A stretch of DNA of 64,000 nt, taken from Benincasa hispida (taxonomy: Eukaryota > Streptophyta > Magnoliopsida > Cucurbitales > Cucurbitaceae). Under the pieces are notes generated by a model, which was not told the DNA's origin, made no database searches, and was given only the letters and a program-made list of their open reading frames with translations. The stretch's first letter is position 1, and each line of letters opens with the position of its first letter. A program made the position numbers and the translations under genes. Shown here piece after piece: positions 45,970 through 58,305 of the stretch. The stretch covers positions 38,128,917-38,192,916 of the forward strand of contig NC_052350.1 of NCBI RefSeq assembly GCF_009727055.1. Reading direction: 5' to 3'.

Positions 45970-47935
45970 TGAAGGGATCAAATCCCGCAACGAAAGCGTC
46001 TTCTGAGGGACCGTTTTGCATCCCGCGATTTGACTTTTACAATAAACATAATTGTTATACTAGACGGAATAGATAAACACGTAAACTAGCGTGCTTCTAG
46101 GGAAAAGGGTTGGAACAGTTCTTACCTTTGTAGATTCCTTAGTGCCACGAACAAGCCTTTTTAAGGTTCCAATGAGCAGATCTCCAAATGATTTTGATCA
46201 CGAATAACTCTTTGAGCGATCTCGAACACTACCACGAGAGTTAGCTTGTTATTTTCTAGGATTCCAATAAAGGGATAGGTGGTATCCAACTATTGGGAGA
46301 GGGAGAGGAGAAAAGTGTTTTGGAGAATTGAGAGGATTTGGCCTAGAGAAAATTTTGCACAATAACACTAAGGTTGTGTATTGTTTGAGTTTCTCTGCAA
46401 TGCCAAAATTTGTACGAATGTGCATTCTCAAAGGGCCACGGGGAGGTCTTTATATAGAGAAGGGCCAAGAATCTTTCCCAATATATTTTCCTTTTCTATA
46501 ATTAATTAAATATTATTTATTTAATTAATTAGCCAATTTAATTAAATAGCACTTATTTAACTAATTAGCCCAATTAAATAACACTTATTTAACTAATTAG
46601 CCCAATTAAATAACACTTATTTAATTTTTAATTTGCACACTAATTAAATAATCATTTATACATTAAACCCATTTAATGCATATATTTAATTATCATGTAC
46701 AACCCATGTACATGTACAAAACCTCTCTATTAATTAATTCATTGTGAATCTAATTTACTTGAATTAAATAATTTGTATCTTATTCAAATATTACTTCTCC
46801 AAATTTAATTATAGATCATATTCATAATTAATCACATTAATATATAGTTTCCTCAAATTAATTTGAACAATTCAAATTATCCCCCTTAAGTATCCTTTAG
46901 TGAGCTAATGAGGGGACCTGGTGGACCTGTAGATTAGAAACTCCAACGATATGAGATTAATTGGTTAAACTCATTAACCAAGTTAATCAATATTCCGTCA
47001 ACTATGGATACACTCCACTAAAGACCCACAACTACACTATTCTCACTACAGATATATTTTTGTGTCCACGAATATAGACCAATACTAACAAGTTAGTCAT
47101 TCATGAGTGTTTGTAACTCCAATTGGGTTAAATTATCATTTTACCCTTGGGTTACCTCTGACTTCTTAAGTACCAATGCTTCTCTAATGAACAACCTATT
47201 TATGGTCCAACCAATAAACAGAAACCCCTCTTGGGCCAATGAGAGGGTAGGACTCTTTGTTCAAGACCTGAAGACACCACTTAAGAGAACACTCATTTAC
47301 TTACTCTCAATGAGAAAATGAGTGAATTCCATCTTGTATTATTGTGTTCCTAGCTCTCCATTCGGTCCCATCCCCAAAATGGTAGGCATATTTGGTCGAT
47401 AATCTAGCCACCCTCACCCATGTAAATTAAAGGACAATCCCTCGTGAACAAGAGTTCATAATATACTCAGGATTGAGACTAAGTCGCCTAGGTCATCCTA
47501 TTGAAATAGGAACCAAACTAGTCAACAATGTTACATGTAATGGTTATTATTACACGGTCTAGTCTTATGCAAACTTATTGCATAGGATATCTCCACTCAC
47601 GTGTCACCTACATGAATGTGTTGGATCATTATGTTTGTATCGAATACAAAATGAGCCATATCCATAGTGTTACCAAGATAAGATACCCATCCTTATCCGT
47701 ATACTATAGACCCTTTAGGCTAAATCTTGAACATTGATCCCTGTATTTTTCCACATACAGTTCAAGACTCATAAGGCAACTTTGGATGTTAGTTTATTAG
47801 ATTTAGGGTTATTAAGAAAAATTATACAATAATAAAAATAATAACATTTAATGATTTAACATCTATAACTCTTTATTGATGATGGTTAATTAATATCATT
47901 TACTATCTACGAGTTTTAGGGCATAAAACCCAACA
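45970..47935 (-). repeat. 3' LTR of copia element A
   Basis: 1966 bp. It aligns over its length with 53922-56095, apart from an internal duplication in the latter. It contains an AATTAGCC/TTAATTAAAT minisatellite at about 46500-46630. Confidence 0.88.
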
Positions 47936-47950
47936 AGCTCCCACTTGAAC
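47936..47950 (-). other. Polypurine tract of copia element A
   Basis: On the - strand CAAGTGGGAGCT precedes the LTR start TGTTGGGTTTTATG, in the expected position. Confidence 0.65.
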
Positions 47951-47989
47951 TAAAATTCTAGTCAGTGGGTTGTACACAATCCAAAAGAT

Positions 47990-48599
47990 AGGATTATTAT
48001 AAATAAATACAATAAACTAAGGCATCATATACTCATTACACTTCTCCCACTTGCCCCTGGATTATCCAATGTACATGTCTCGTAGACCTAGACTATCTAT
48101 ATGATTCTAAAATAGTTTAATCGTGAGAACCTTCGTAAATTGATCAACAACAACTACTGCCCCACTATTGACACAATATAAGGTGATGGACAAATCCATA
48201 TTTGGAACCACTTCCAAATCATTTAGGAACTTCCAGAGCTAAAACTCTTCATTTTCTGCTTCACAAGAAGCCATATACTTAGATTCCATAATGGAATTTG
48301 CAATGTATCCTTACTTGGTGCTACACCACACTACAACTTCCCGTTTAGGGTAAACACTAATCCTGACATGGATTTCCCAGAATCCTTGTCATTTTGAAAT
48401 CAGAGTCGGTGTATCCTATAAGGATCAAATCCTTAGTTCTATACACCAGCTTGTAGCTCCTCGTTCTCTAAAGATACTTGAGGATGTTGTTAACCACTGT
48501 TCAGTAGTCTTACCTTGGATTGGACCCGTACCTACTGATAATTTCCATTGCATAACAAATGTCTGACCTAGTACAGAACATATAGGGAATATATCCTCA
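47990..48599 (-). pseudogene. copia A RNase H remnant
   Basis: On the - strand fragments reading like ESKYMASCEAENE and WKFLNDLEVV, the copia RNase H pattern, occur in 48120-48350 with many stops and shifts. The N-terminal side near 48450-48590 holds the RT-RNase H linker (GTGPIQG..TEQWLT). Confidence 0.6.
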
Positions 48600-49318
48600 A
48601 CTTCTTGAGGTGTCTAAGGACACTGTTCCTTTGTGTCAGTAAGGTACCATGCATCATTCTCAATGAGTAGGATATCGTCCACACAAAGTATTAGAAAAGC
48701 TACTTTATCTTTGATGATTTTCTTGTAGATACAAGGTTCATCAACGTTTTGATTAAAACTAAAAGATTTGACCGTTGTATCAAATTTAATGTTCCAAGAT
48801 CTGGATGTCTGTTTCAACCATAAATAGATCGATTCAGTTGCAAACTTTTTGCTCCTGACCTTGGGCTACGATCCCCTTGGGCTGAGACATAAAGATATTC
48901 TCCTCAAGATTGTCATTCAGAAAAGTAGTCTTGACATCCATTTGCCATACCTCATATTCATAATATGTAGCTATGGACAAAAGAATTCTTTTAGACTTAA
49001 GCATAACAATAGGGAAAGAGTTTCCTTATAGTCAATCGCTTCCCTTTAGGTATAACCCTTTGTTATAAGTCTAGCTTTGAAAGTCTGTATCTTTCCAGTT
49101 ACATCTCTCTTTCTTTTGTAGATCAATTTACACCCTATGGTTTGACCCCTTGAGATAAATCTACAAGCTACTATACTGAATTGAAGTACATGGACTCCAT
49201 TTCAAAGTCCATGATTTTGATCCATTGGTCATTGTCTACGTCTATTTATAGGACAATGGATCCTCAACATCATCATCTGGTTTGACAACATGAGTTTCAG
49301 TTAAACCCTCCCACTGTG
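48600..49318 (-). pseudogene. copia A reverse transcriptase remnant
   Basis: The - strand frame 48817-48614 contains the RT core with CVDDIL in place of the canonical YVDD, after DEPCIYKKIIKDKVAFL. Upstream 49150-48830 carries decayed RT N-terminal phrases (KARLITKGYT, KRKRDVTGKIQ). Frames are broken, and the Tyr-to-Cys change lies at the catalytic motif. Confidence 0.75.
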
Positions 49319-50599
49319 TCAAGGAATTCTTAACGATTGAGAAGGACGAGACTGGCCTAAAGTGCTGGCTCTTTCATTAATTCTTGATGAAGGACTAGCT
49401 TCATCAACAACCCTTGTTGATTCTTCATTAGCTTCATTTAATACTACTTTGCTACGTGGTTTACGATCTCTCATGTGGTATTCCTCTAAAAATGTAACAT
49501 TTTTCGATACAAACACTTTATTTTCTTGAGGGTCAAAGAGCAAACCGCCTCTCGTTTCTTTAGGGTATCCAACAAACTGGCACAATTTTGAACGAGGTTC
49601 CAACTTCTTAGGATTTGTCACTAACATATGTGCAGGACAACCCCAAATTCTAAAGTAGCGTAAACTCAGATTACGCCCCCTCTATAACTCAAAAGGTGTT
49701 TTAGAAACACTTTTCGAGGGAACACTGTTCAAGATGTGAACTGCAGTCTCTATTCCATGCCCCCAAAACGAGTTAGGCAATTGAGCATAGCTCGTCATTA
49801 AACAAACCATATCCAATGGGGTTCTATTTCTCCTTTCTGATACACCGTTCTGTTGAGGTATATCAGGTGCTGAGAGTTGGGATTGAATTCCATGTTCTAT
49901 TAAATAGACATGAAATTCTAAATCCATGTACTCTCCATCCCGATAAAATTGAAGTGTTTTAATTGTTCTATTTAATAGGTTTTCAACTTCAGCCTTATAC
50001 TCTTTAAACTTTTCAAAAGCTTCAAACTTATGTTCCATTAGGTATAAGTAACCGTACCTCGAATAATCATCTATAAAAGAGATGAAGTATTTATACCCTT
50101 CTCTAGCCTTTACATTCATCGATTCACAAAGGTCCGAATGTATGAGCTCTAAGGGTTCATTGGCTTTATAACCTTTTCCACTAAAAGGTCTTTTCGTAAT
50201 TTTTCCTTCGAGATAGGATTCACATGGAGGTAATGAAACATCTTCTATCTTACTTAGAAGTCCATTCTTTATCAATCTTCTGATCCTATCATGATTTATA
50301 TGGCCTAATTTCAAATACCAAAGGTAGGTATCATTGTTACTTGGAGAAATTCTACGCCTTTTAATTTGAGTATTAGCAGTTTTAAACATCCCATGATTTA
50401 AAAGTGCTTTTGATTCAGTTGGTCTTATTATATATAAGTTGTCTTCTAGTTTAGCTAACAAATAATCACACCATTTTTTTAAAATGAAAGCTTCATTTGA
50501 ATTAAAAGTATTAGTAGTTTTAAACATCTCATGATTTAAAAGTGCTTTTGATTCAGTTGGTCTTAATACATATAAGTTGTCTTCTACTTTAGCTAACAA
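49319..50599 (-). pseudogene. copia A integrase with duplicated pre-integrase segment
   Basis: A 305-codon frame (50599-49682) and a C-terminal frame (49627-49319). The zinc-binding part reads YLKLGHINHDRIRRL and PPCESYLEGK, where the last Cys of the HHCC finger (CESC in relatives) is Tyr. The core follows: HSDLCESMN, LQFYRDGEYM, NGVSERRNRT. The 49627 frame has the C-terminal KLCQFVGYPKETRGG block. The N-terminal ~90 residues are a tandem duplication (see separate entry). It is one of the longest open stretches in the window. Confidence 0.85.
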
Positions 50600-50650
50600 A
50601 TAATCACGCCATTTTTTTTTAAAAAAATAAACGCTTCATTTGAATTAAAA
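50370..50650 (-). repeat. In-frame ~138-bp tandem duplication in the copia A gag-pre-integrase region
   Basis: Unit 50370-50507 (138 bp) is repeated at 50508-50650 (143 bp, with extra T in a homopolymer). Each encodes the segment AKxEDNLYxxRPTESKALLNH, about 46 residues. One extra run of Ts shifts the frame at the edge of the second unit. Confidence 0.88.
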
Positions 50651-51240
50651 GAAACAGAGTATGATTGTTCAATTAAACAAGAAATAGAAACAAGTTTCCT
50701 TTTCATTCTAGGAACAATGCATAAGTTTTCTAAAAACAAAAATCTATTTCCAAAAGACAACTTAGCAGTTCCTATTGTACGAGCTGAAATGATGTCTCCT
50801 GTTCCAACCTTGAGCATCATTTCACACTCTTCTAGCTATTGAAAGGAACTAATTCCTTGTAAAGAAGAACAAACATGATTAGTGGCTCATGAATCAAATA
50901 TCCAAGCATCATGGTCATTTGCCACTAAACAAGTTTCCAAGACTAGTAAATCATGTTTACCTTTGTTCTCTTTCTTCTTCTCAGCAAGGTACTTGGGGAA
51001 ATTGCTTTTCCAATGACCATCCACTTTTTAGTCGAAGCATTTTCCCTTGTCAGCCTTAGCTTTACCCTTACTTTTGCCAACAATGGGAGCATTCCCTTTT
51101 CCTCCTTTCTTTTTCTAGATTCTTTTAGTACCAGAAGTTAAAGAAACAGATTTAGTACATGAGGATGAACCCTTATGGAACTTTTTGGAATGGGCAACGT
51201 TTGCCTCTCCTTATACTGGTCCCTTACATTTCATAAGAGA
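50620..51240 (-). pseudogene. copia A nucleocapsid and protease region
   Basis: Near 51010-51060 a decayed zinc-knuckle reads around DGHWKSNFPKYL. Near 50870-50900 the protease active-site motif, normally DSGATNHVC, reads DS-stop-ATNHVC (stop at 50887-50889, from a Gly codon). Then GDIISARTIGTAKL and VPRMKRKLVSI follow. The domain order fits copia, but the protease is dead. Confidence 0.75.
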
Positions 51241-51249
51241 CTAAAAAGT

Positions 51250-51819
51250 CTATAACACATTAAGGAAGATAATCATTGTGTATTGTATTTTGTTCATAAC
51301 CTTATTTCTATAGAATTGAAGAAAACTCTTCGGAAGAGATTCCAAAATAAAAGACACTTGACTTTGCTCGTCTATGACCGCACCATTTATTTCGACGTTA
51401 TTGAAATGGACCATCAGGTTGAAAACATGTTCTTTCACTGATTGGCTCTCTTTCATACACACATTATAAATGTACTTGAGGACCTTGTGCCGGATCTGAG
51501 AGGATGGTTATCCAAACATCTCCTAGAGGGACTCCATGATCTGACGTGTAGTGATCATGGCTTCATGCTTCTTGGTAAGAACGTAAGACAAACTTGCCAA
51601 GATGTAGACTCGAGCCTTGCCATTGGCCTTCGTCCAATAGTCATATGCATCCTTCAGCGCTTGATATGCATTTCGAGTAGGGATTGGAAGACATTCCTCT
51701 GTCAAGAAAAACCGCAGATCATCAATAATCAGAATTATATTCAAGTTAGATTTCCACGTCGCATAGTTTTCACTGATTAATTTCTCATTTTTAAGTAAGG
51801 ATATAATTGAGGACGACAT
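51250..51819 (-). pseudogene. copia A gag
   Basis: The frames 51819-51523 and 51462-51250. The first begins with MSSSIISLLKNEKLISENYA and TWKSNLNIIL, the usual copia gag start. The second carries SVKEHVFNLMVHFNNVEING and SLPKSF, part of the retrotransposon gag central block. A shift between 51523 and 51462 separates them. Confidence 0.8.
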
Positions 51820-53907
51820 GCTGAAACATACAAATTGACCTTATTAGCTATCTTTGTCATAACCCATTATTTAATTATCCAATCAATTTGGCAAAAACAC
51901 ATTTAATCAAATAATCCTAACTAAACTATTGATTTTAGTTTTTGAAACGATACTTCAAAGGTTTAGAACAACAACCACCGAAAGGTGATCAGTCACTCCT
52001 TCTTTGAATTGAGACAATCTGAGCCAATCCTTAATACCAGAATAACTCTTATTCCTATAGTTTTTAGCTACCGTTGTTTCGGTCAAAGATTCATTAACTG
52101 AATTAATTCATCCCATAAGTGTGACCCTCCCATTTTCAGATCCCAAAGGTACGCTTCAACAGACTACCTAAGGGAAAGACAACTGTTGAAGATTAACCTA
52201 AGAAACCCTATCCGTTTCTGAAGTTTGTGTTGTTTAGACCCCTATGATGAGGCCCTCCAAAAGATGGTAGCTCTAGGATGACATGCGGATGGACCATCGG
52301 AATCTCATGGTGCAATCTAATGGAGGAGACTGTGGGATACGTTGACACGCATCCCTCTCCCTCTTACTATGAATACTTTCCCCATTCACCTTGTTATTAA
52401 CCCATGCAAACACTTTTCGAAAGAAGGCCATGCCAGGGCAACAAAAAGCCGAGCATGAATCTCACAGTGTGAACTCTTGGGGACGTGAGAGCTAAAATTC
52501 GATATATCACATATACCAATATCCTCCCACTAAAGCATTCTAAAATTTTATTAGGATTTTATTATACTTAGTTAAAACTCTGGCTAATGAATTTATCTAA
52601 GTCCTTTAAATTTGCTTCAATATAACATTTATATTGAATAATTTAACAACACTCTATTTCATTTATTAAACTCTTTTAATAAAATCAATCAGCTATTGTA
52701 TGCTTATAAAATATTTACCCAATTCACCTTCCAGGTCAGTTCTCAAGTAGAGGTGTTCCATTTCTGTCAGCTTAGATACCCCTTCCTAGACAGAACCTTC
52801 CTTAGATAAAGGTCCCTTATGGACAATTATTTATAAATTTAATCTTTTACTGAAATTTATTTTAATCCTATTAAAATAAATTAAAAAAAAATTAAACTAT
52901 TCCTAATCTCATTAGAAATAATATAAGTCAATTTTAAATAACTTAAAAGTAATTTGACCTATGTTTGCATGTAATCTAGATTATATAAATCAATCAAATT
53001 CATTAAAACTATAACTCTTTATAAATTAATGAATGATTAAATATATAATCACAACAAACATTCACATGCATCCTTCCACTATTTATTAGAACAATTTTAA
53101 TATATAGTATAATGCATGGACATACTTAGGTTAATCATACATCAATAACATAACTCTTATATTATGATGCATGAGCATGCTAATTTAATCATGCATCTAT
53201 AAAATAGAACTTTTTATATTTAATCATGATGCATGTACATGTTTATCCTAAAGTGGGTATTTTTTAATATATTTGACATACAATATATAATAAGAATTCA
53301 AAAATTAATTTACAACATATATCCAATGCATAATTAAATTAAACAACAAAAATTGGACCAATTTTGGCACCCTAAAACAAAATTAATTTATTAAATTAAT
53401 ATAACTATTATATAAATTTTATTAATTAATATAAATTAAAAACTACATATAAGGCAAATAGGTTAAAAATAGTTGTTGGAGAACGACTAGCACATGCCGC
53501 ACTTGCTTCGTCCAAATCCGGAGCATTGCAACGTTGTGGGTAGACTACAACGTTGCCACTACAACCCAACGCCTCTACCTTGTAGCGTCGCAATGCTGCA
53601 TGACAGATTGCTCCTCTTTGCTCGTTTTTTTTACTCTGAACTAGCCCCAAACACCTCCGTTTGATCCTGATTCTTCAGCAACCATTACTCTATCAATTGA
53701 CATGGACTTACAGACTCGAAGCATAAGTTAAAATACCATAAAATACAATGGGCCCTTACAATTTAATCAAATTTAAAAGTAATCTAGGGCCAAAATCGAA
53801 AACATTCAATTTTGCAAAACAACATTCAGACATTCATAATGCAGAATAAAACCACATCTAAACAATATTCTTTCAAAAAATATAAAGAACAAAAATGCAA
53901 AGAATTG
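51820..53907 (-). other. Leader of copia element A
   Basis: A long leader of about 2.1 kb between gag and the 5' LTR, without a convincing frame. The frame 53650-53426 is too short and atypical. It aligns to pieces on either side of the Athila-like element (34325-34589 and 62209-63326). Confidence 0.65.
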
Positions 53908-53921
53908 GTTTTGATACCAAT
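53908..53921 (-). other. Primer binding site of copia element A
   Basis: On the - strand TTGGTATCAAAACC directly follows the 5' LTR. It resembles the initiator-Met tRNA complement (TGGTATCA), and its counterpart in copia element B at 63327-63343 is similar. Confidence 0.65.
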
Positions 53922-56095
53922 TGAATGAATCAAATTCTGCAGCGAAAGCATCTCGTGAGAGACTGCCTTGCATCTCGAGATTCAATTTTTACAGTAAGCA
54001 TAATCGTTATACAAGACAGAATAGATAAACACGTAAACTAGCATGCTTCTAAGGAAAAGGGTTAGGGCATGTTCTTACCTTTGTAGATTCCCTAGCGCCA
54101 CGAACAAGCCTTTCTAAGGTTCCAATGAATGGATCTCCAAACGGTCTTGATCGTGAATAACTCTTTTAGTGATCTTGAACACTACCATGAGAATTACCTT
54201 GTTATTCTTTGGGTTTCCAATAGAGGGATAAGTGGTATCCAATTATTGGGAGAGGGACAGTAGAAAAGTGTTTTGGAGAATTGAGAGGATTTGGCCTAGA
54301 GAAAATTCTGCACAATAACACAGAGGTTTTGTATTGTCAGAGTTTCTCTACAATGCCAAAGTGTATAGGAATGTGCATTCTAAAAGGGCCATGAGGAGGT
54401 CTTTATATAGGGAAGGGCCAAAAATCTATTCCAATATATTTTTCTTTTCTATTATTAATTAAATAATATTTATTTAATTAATTAGCCCATTTAATTAAAT
54501 AACACTTATTTAAGTAATTAGCCTAAATAACAATGATTTAATTTGTACAATTAAATGACACTTATTTAATTTTTAATTTGCACAATAATTAAATAATCAT
54601 TTATACATTAAATCCATTTAATGTATATATTTAATGATCATATACATCCCACGTATATGTGCAAAACATCTCTATTAATTAATTCATCGTGATTCTAATT
54701 CACTTGAATTAAATAATTTGAATCTTATTCAAATATTACTTCTCCAAATTTTTAATTCTAGATCATATCCATAATTAATCACATTAATATATAGTTTCCT
54801 CAAATTAATTTGAAAAATTCAAATTATCCCTCTTAAGTATCCTCTAGTGAGCTAACGAGGGGACTTGGTGAACCTGTAGATTGGAAACTGCAACGATATG
54901 TGATTAATTGGTCAAACTCTTGGTCAAACTCTTGGTCAAACTCTTTGACCAAGTGAATCAATAAACAGAAACCTCTCTGGGGCCAATGAGAGGGTAGGAC
55001 CCTTTATTCAAGTCCCGGAGATACCACTTAAGGGAACACTCATCTACTTACGCTTAAGTCGCCTAGGTCACCCTATTGAAATATGAACCAAACTAGTCAA
55101 AGGTGTTACATCTAGTGATTACTAGTTCGTGGTCCAGTCTTATGCAAACTCATTGCATAGGATACCCCCACTCACGTGTCACCTACATGAACGCATTGGA
55201 TCATGATGTTTGAATCAAATATAAAGTAGGTCGTATCCATAGTGTTACCACGATAAGGTACCCAACCTTATCTCTATACTATAGACCCTTTAGGCTATAT
55301 CTTGAACATTGATCTCCATATTTCTCCACATACAGTTTAAGACTCATAAGATAGCCTTGGATATTAGTTTATTGGATTTAGGGTTTTTAAGACATAATAG
55401 ACAACAATACAAACAATATCATTTATTAATTTAACATCCATAACTCTTTATGGATGACGGTCAGTTAATAACATTTATTATCCACGAGTTTTAGGGCATA
55501 AAACCCAAAACTGGCTCTCTACTCGATCTTATCTCAAAAAATGGTAGGCATATTGGGTCGGTGATCTGGCCACCCTCACCCATGCAAATCAAAGGACAAT
55601 CCTTTGTGAACAGAAATTCATAACATACTCAGGATCAAGATTAAGTCGCTAGATCATCCTATTGAAATAGGAACCAAACTAGTCAACAATTTTACATCTA
55701 GTGGTTACTATTTCGTGGTCCAGTCTTATGCAAACTCATTACATAGGATACCCCCACTCGCGTGTCACCTACACGAACGTGTTGGATCATTACGTTTGTA
55801 TCAAATACAAAGTAGGTTGCATCCAAAGTATTACCAGGATAAGATACTCAGCCTTATCCCTATACTATAGAACCTTTAGGCTGAATCTTGAACATTGATC
55901 CCCGTATGTCTCCACATACAGTTCAAGACTCATAAGGCAGCCTTGAATGTTAGTTTATTGGATTTAGGGTTATTAAGACAAATTAGACAACAGTACAAAC
56001 AATAACATTTATTTATTTAACATATATAACTCTTTATTGATGATGATCAATTAATAATATTTACTATTTCGAGTTTTAAGGCATAAAACCCAACA
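53922..56095 (-). repeat. 5' LTR of copia element A, with partial duplication
   Basis: 2174 bp. The LTR end appears twice: ...GAGTTTTAGGGCATAAAACCCAA at 55485-55509 and again to 56095, because a ~0.5-kb end segment (about 55040-55509) is repeated in 55570-56095. A triplicated GTCAAACTCTTG lies at 54918-54950. Confidence 0.82.
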
Positions 56096-56348
56096 ATATG
56101 AATGTTGGTTCCACTTCTTCTTTAGAATTATTTGTGCTGCTAGGTCGACCCTTCTTAAAGACTGCCAGGGCTGTTATTGATGTTGATCAAGAGTCCTAAC
56201 TCTTAGGCACAAAGAGAAAATTGAAAAGATTTCTATGATTGATTCTTCTTCCTCCACTAATCTTATGTGTTGTAATACTCATATTTTATAGGATAGTGGT
56301 CAACCTCCTAAGTTAGGGGTGGGAGATGGAGACTTAGTTGTTCATGAT
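56096..56348 (+). pseudogene. Athila-type protease, part 2, and downstream sequence
   Basis: After the copia insertion the frame resumes with NVGSTSSLELFVLLGRPFL, the second conserved half of the retropepsin (LGRPFL), followed by TARAVIDV. A stop follows within a few codons (about 56195). Only ~250 bp later another element begins (56349). No RT or integrase follows. Confidence 0.72.
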
Positions 56349-56991
56349 TGATAAGTAAATATTGGCAACAACAAGAACTAGAGCTAAAAGTCTTCAAGAA
56401 GAATTTAATGGTTGCTTCCAAGCTAAGTTTCCAACCCATGATAAAGAGATGCAACCTTTGAAGCTCCAAAAGTCACTTGGACACCCAAGAGTCATAATGA
56501 ATCTAAAAATTCAGATTCATTTAAATTATTAATGTTCTACATATCTATTTAGTTTATGTATTTGCATATATTAAAGGTTCATATATTTAGTTTATAGATG
56601 AAAAGTTTCATCCTTTCATAGTGTCTTTTCATTTAGTATAAATAATATCGTGTTTTTCACAAGATATAGAAGAAGACTTTGAAGTTGAATAAATTTTCTT
56701 AGAGTTTATTCTCTAGCTTTATGCTTTTTCTTTGTATTCTTGTGTTTAGAATGCATGTTTTAGGACTTTCAATCTAGTTTAATCGATTAGATTGTGGAAA
56801 GTTCAAAATCTTGAAATTAGAAACAAGTTCTTCTTTCTTCTTGATCATCAATTAAACTTCCAAGCCAAATCTGTTTCGCTTTCTTAAGGTTGCTTATCAA
56901 TTAGTTATCGAGGTTATTCTTATTACTATTGGGGGGGTTCACCTAAAATAAGGGAAGTTCTCAAACGTGATTAAGGTAGTTCCTTATATCA
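56349..56991 (+). repeat. LTR-A, left copy
   Basis: It aligns along its length to 59167-59799, with clear shared blocks (AGTCTTCAAGAAGAATT, TTAGGACTTTCAATCTAGTTT). It starts TGATAAG, ends TTATATCA. Confidence 0.85.
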
Positions 56992-56993
56992 TT

Positions 56994-57005
56994 TGGTATC
57001 AGAGT
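56994..57005 (+). other. Primer binding site after LTR-A
   Basis: TGGTATCAGAGT matches the initiator-Met tRNA complement except for the last base. Confidence 0.8.
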
Positions 57006-57420
57006 GTTGGCTCTAAATAGATTATATCTTTTATTGTTTTCCCTTCCGTGCCATCTTCTTTCTTCCTTTAAATCATTTCATTTGTCTCCATTATTCTTGC
57101 GTCTCTTCGTCTTCTCATTTTTTTTTTACTTCATATGCTATCATGCTTGTTGAAAAAAAAGTTTGTGAAAAAAGTAGAAAAAAGAAAGAAAAGTGATTTA
57201 TCATTTTCTTTTGACCTTTCATTATTTGTTATTTTGTTCATATTTCAGTATACTTGGTGGAAAAATTAGAAAAAAAAAATTATTTTGCATCTCTCTATAT
57301 ATTTTTAAAAAACTTTGAGATTTTTTTTTCACATTTTAGACTATATTTAAATTTATTGCATGATTCTCATAAGACTACTATAAGATTTGCTAAAGTTTGA
57401 GATATTAGAAGTCTTATGAT

Positions 57421-58140
57421 ATGTCTCATCGAAGAAGAAATTGTCATGCAACTTACGACAATGATGATAATTTTTGGAAGAGTGTTAAGGAAAGTTTGGC
57501 TGAGTTGCTCCAATCCAACATAGGCTAGTTGAATACAATGTGGAAGTTACAAAAGCTAGCTAGAAAGAATCATGCCGCGCGAACCATTAAAAATCAATAA
57601 GATAGTTCATTACCAGAAATTGATAAACCAATTCCAAATGATGAAGTTCATCCACAAGTCAAAAAGGAAGATTCCAACTGTGATGATGTTGAAATGAAAG
57701 TGAGTGATCATTGGAATTTAGGAGAAGAATCAAAAGGTAAAGTCGTTATAAAGAGCGAGAAAATATTTGAAGTATGTGCAGAGAATGAGATCACAACCAA
57801 TTCTCTAAAGAAAAGTGAAGATAACTTGGAGTCTAAGAAATTAGAAGAGAGTGAGGAGAGAGAAGAGGCTAAAATAAGAGAGAAAAGTGAGAGAAAGGAA
57901 ACAAAAAAGAGTTGTTGCAGAAAGAAACCTTCAAGTGTGAAAAATCATGAGTGTGGGAAGAAATTAGAAGAGAGTGAGGAGAGAGAAGAGGCTAAAATAA
58001 GAGAGAAAAGTGAGAGAAAGGAAACAAAAAAGAGTTGTTGCAGAAAGAAACCTTCAAGTGTGAAAAATCATGAGTGTGGGATTTATTTTCCAACTAATGT
58101 TCTTTCCAATTTTTTTCTTATGTTCTTAATGGATCATTGA
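57421..58140 (+). pseudogene. gag-like frame with an exact 123-bp tandem repeat
   Basis: A 239-codon frame from ATG 57421 to TGA 58138-58140, broken by in-frame stops at 57526 and 57598. The N-terminus (MSHRRRNCHATYDNDDNFWK) is followed by a Glu/Lys-rich part. From 57835 a 41-residue unit containing KSCCRKKPSSVKNHECG occurs twice, identically. It probably derives from the gag region of a gypsy-type element, but I recognise no zinc knuckle or protease. The function of the Cys-pair motif is unknown. Confidence 0.5.
57835..58080 (+). repeat. Identical 123-bp tandem duplication
   Basis: Units 57835-57957 and 57958-58080 read identical base by base and stay in frame (41 codons each). Identity in a decayed element implies a recent event. 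Confidence 0.93.
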
Positions 58141-58305
58141 TGACATGACGAAAGGAGTGCATCACTCAGTACATAAAGTTCATATTCAATACACATGAAT
58201 ATGTTATAATCCACTTGTTTGAATGAGCTCGAGATGATGATTACAAAGTTGCTTTACAAGGTGATCTATAGGTTCAAGAACGAATCTTCTTGAAGAAGGG
58301 GAGAA

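Larger units (their letters stand above)
45970..56095 (-). mobile_element. Ty1/copia element A, inserted in the Athila-type protease
   Basis: Complete, reverse-oriented. The 3' LTR is 45970-47935 and the 5' LTR 53922-56095 (TGAA...ACCCAACA on the + strand). The interior follows the copia order gag, protease, integrase, RT, RNase H on the - strand. Flanking pentamers AAATG and ATATG match at 4 of 5. The insertion splits one open protease frame, which fixes the point of entry. All coding parts have stops, including one in the protease active site. Confidence 0.9.
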
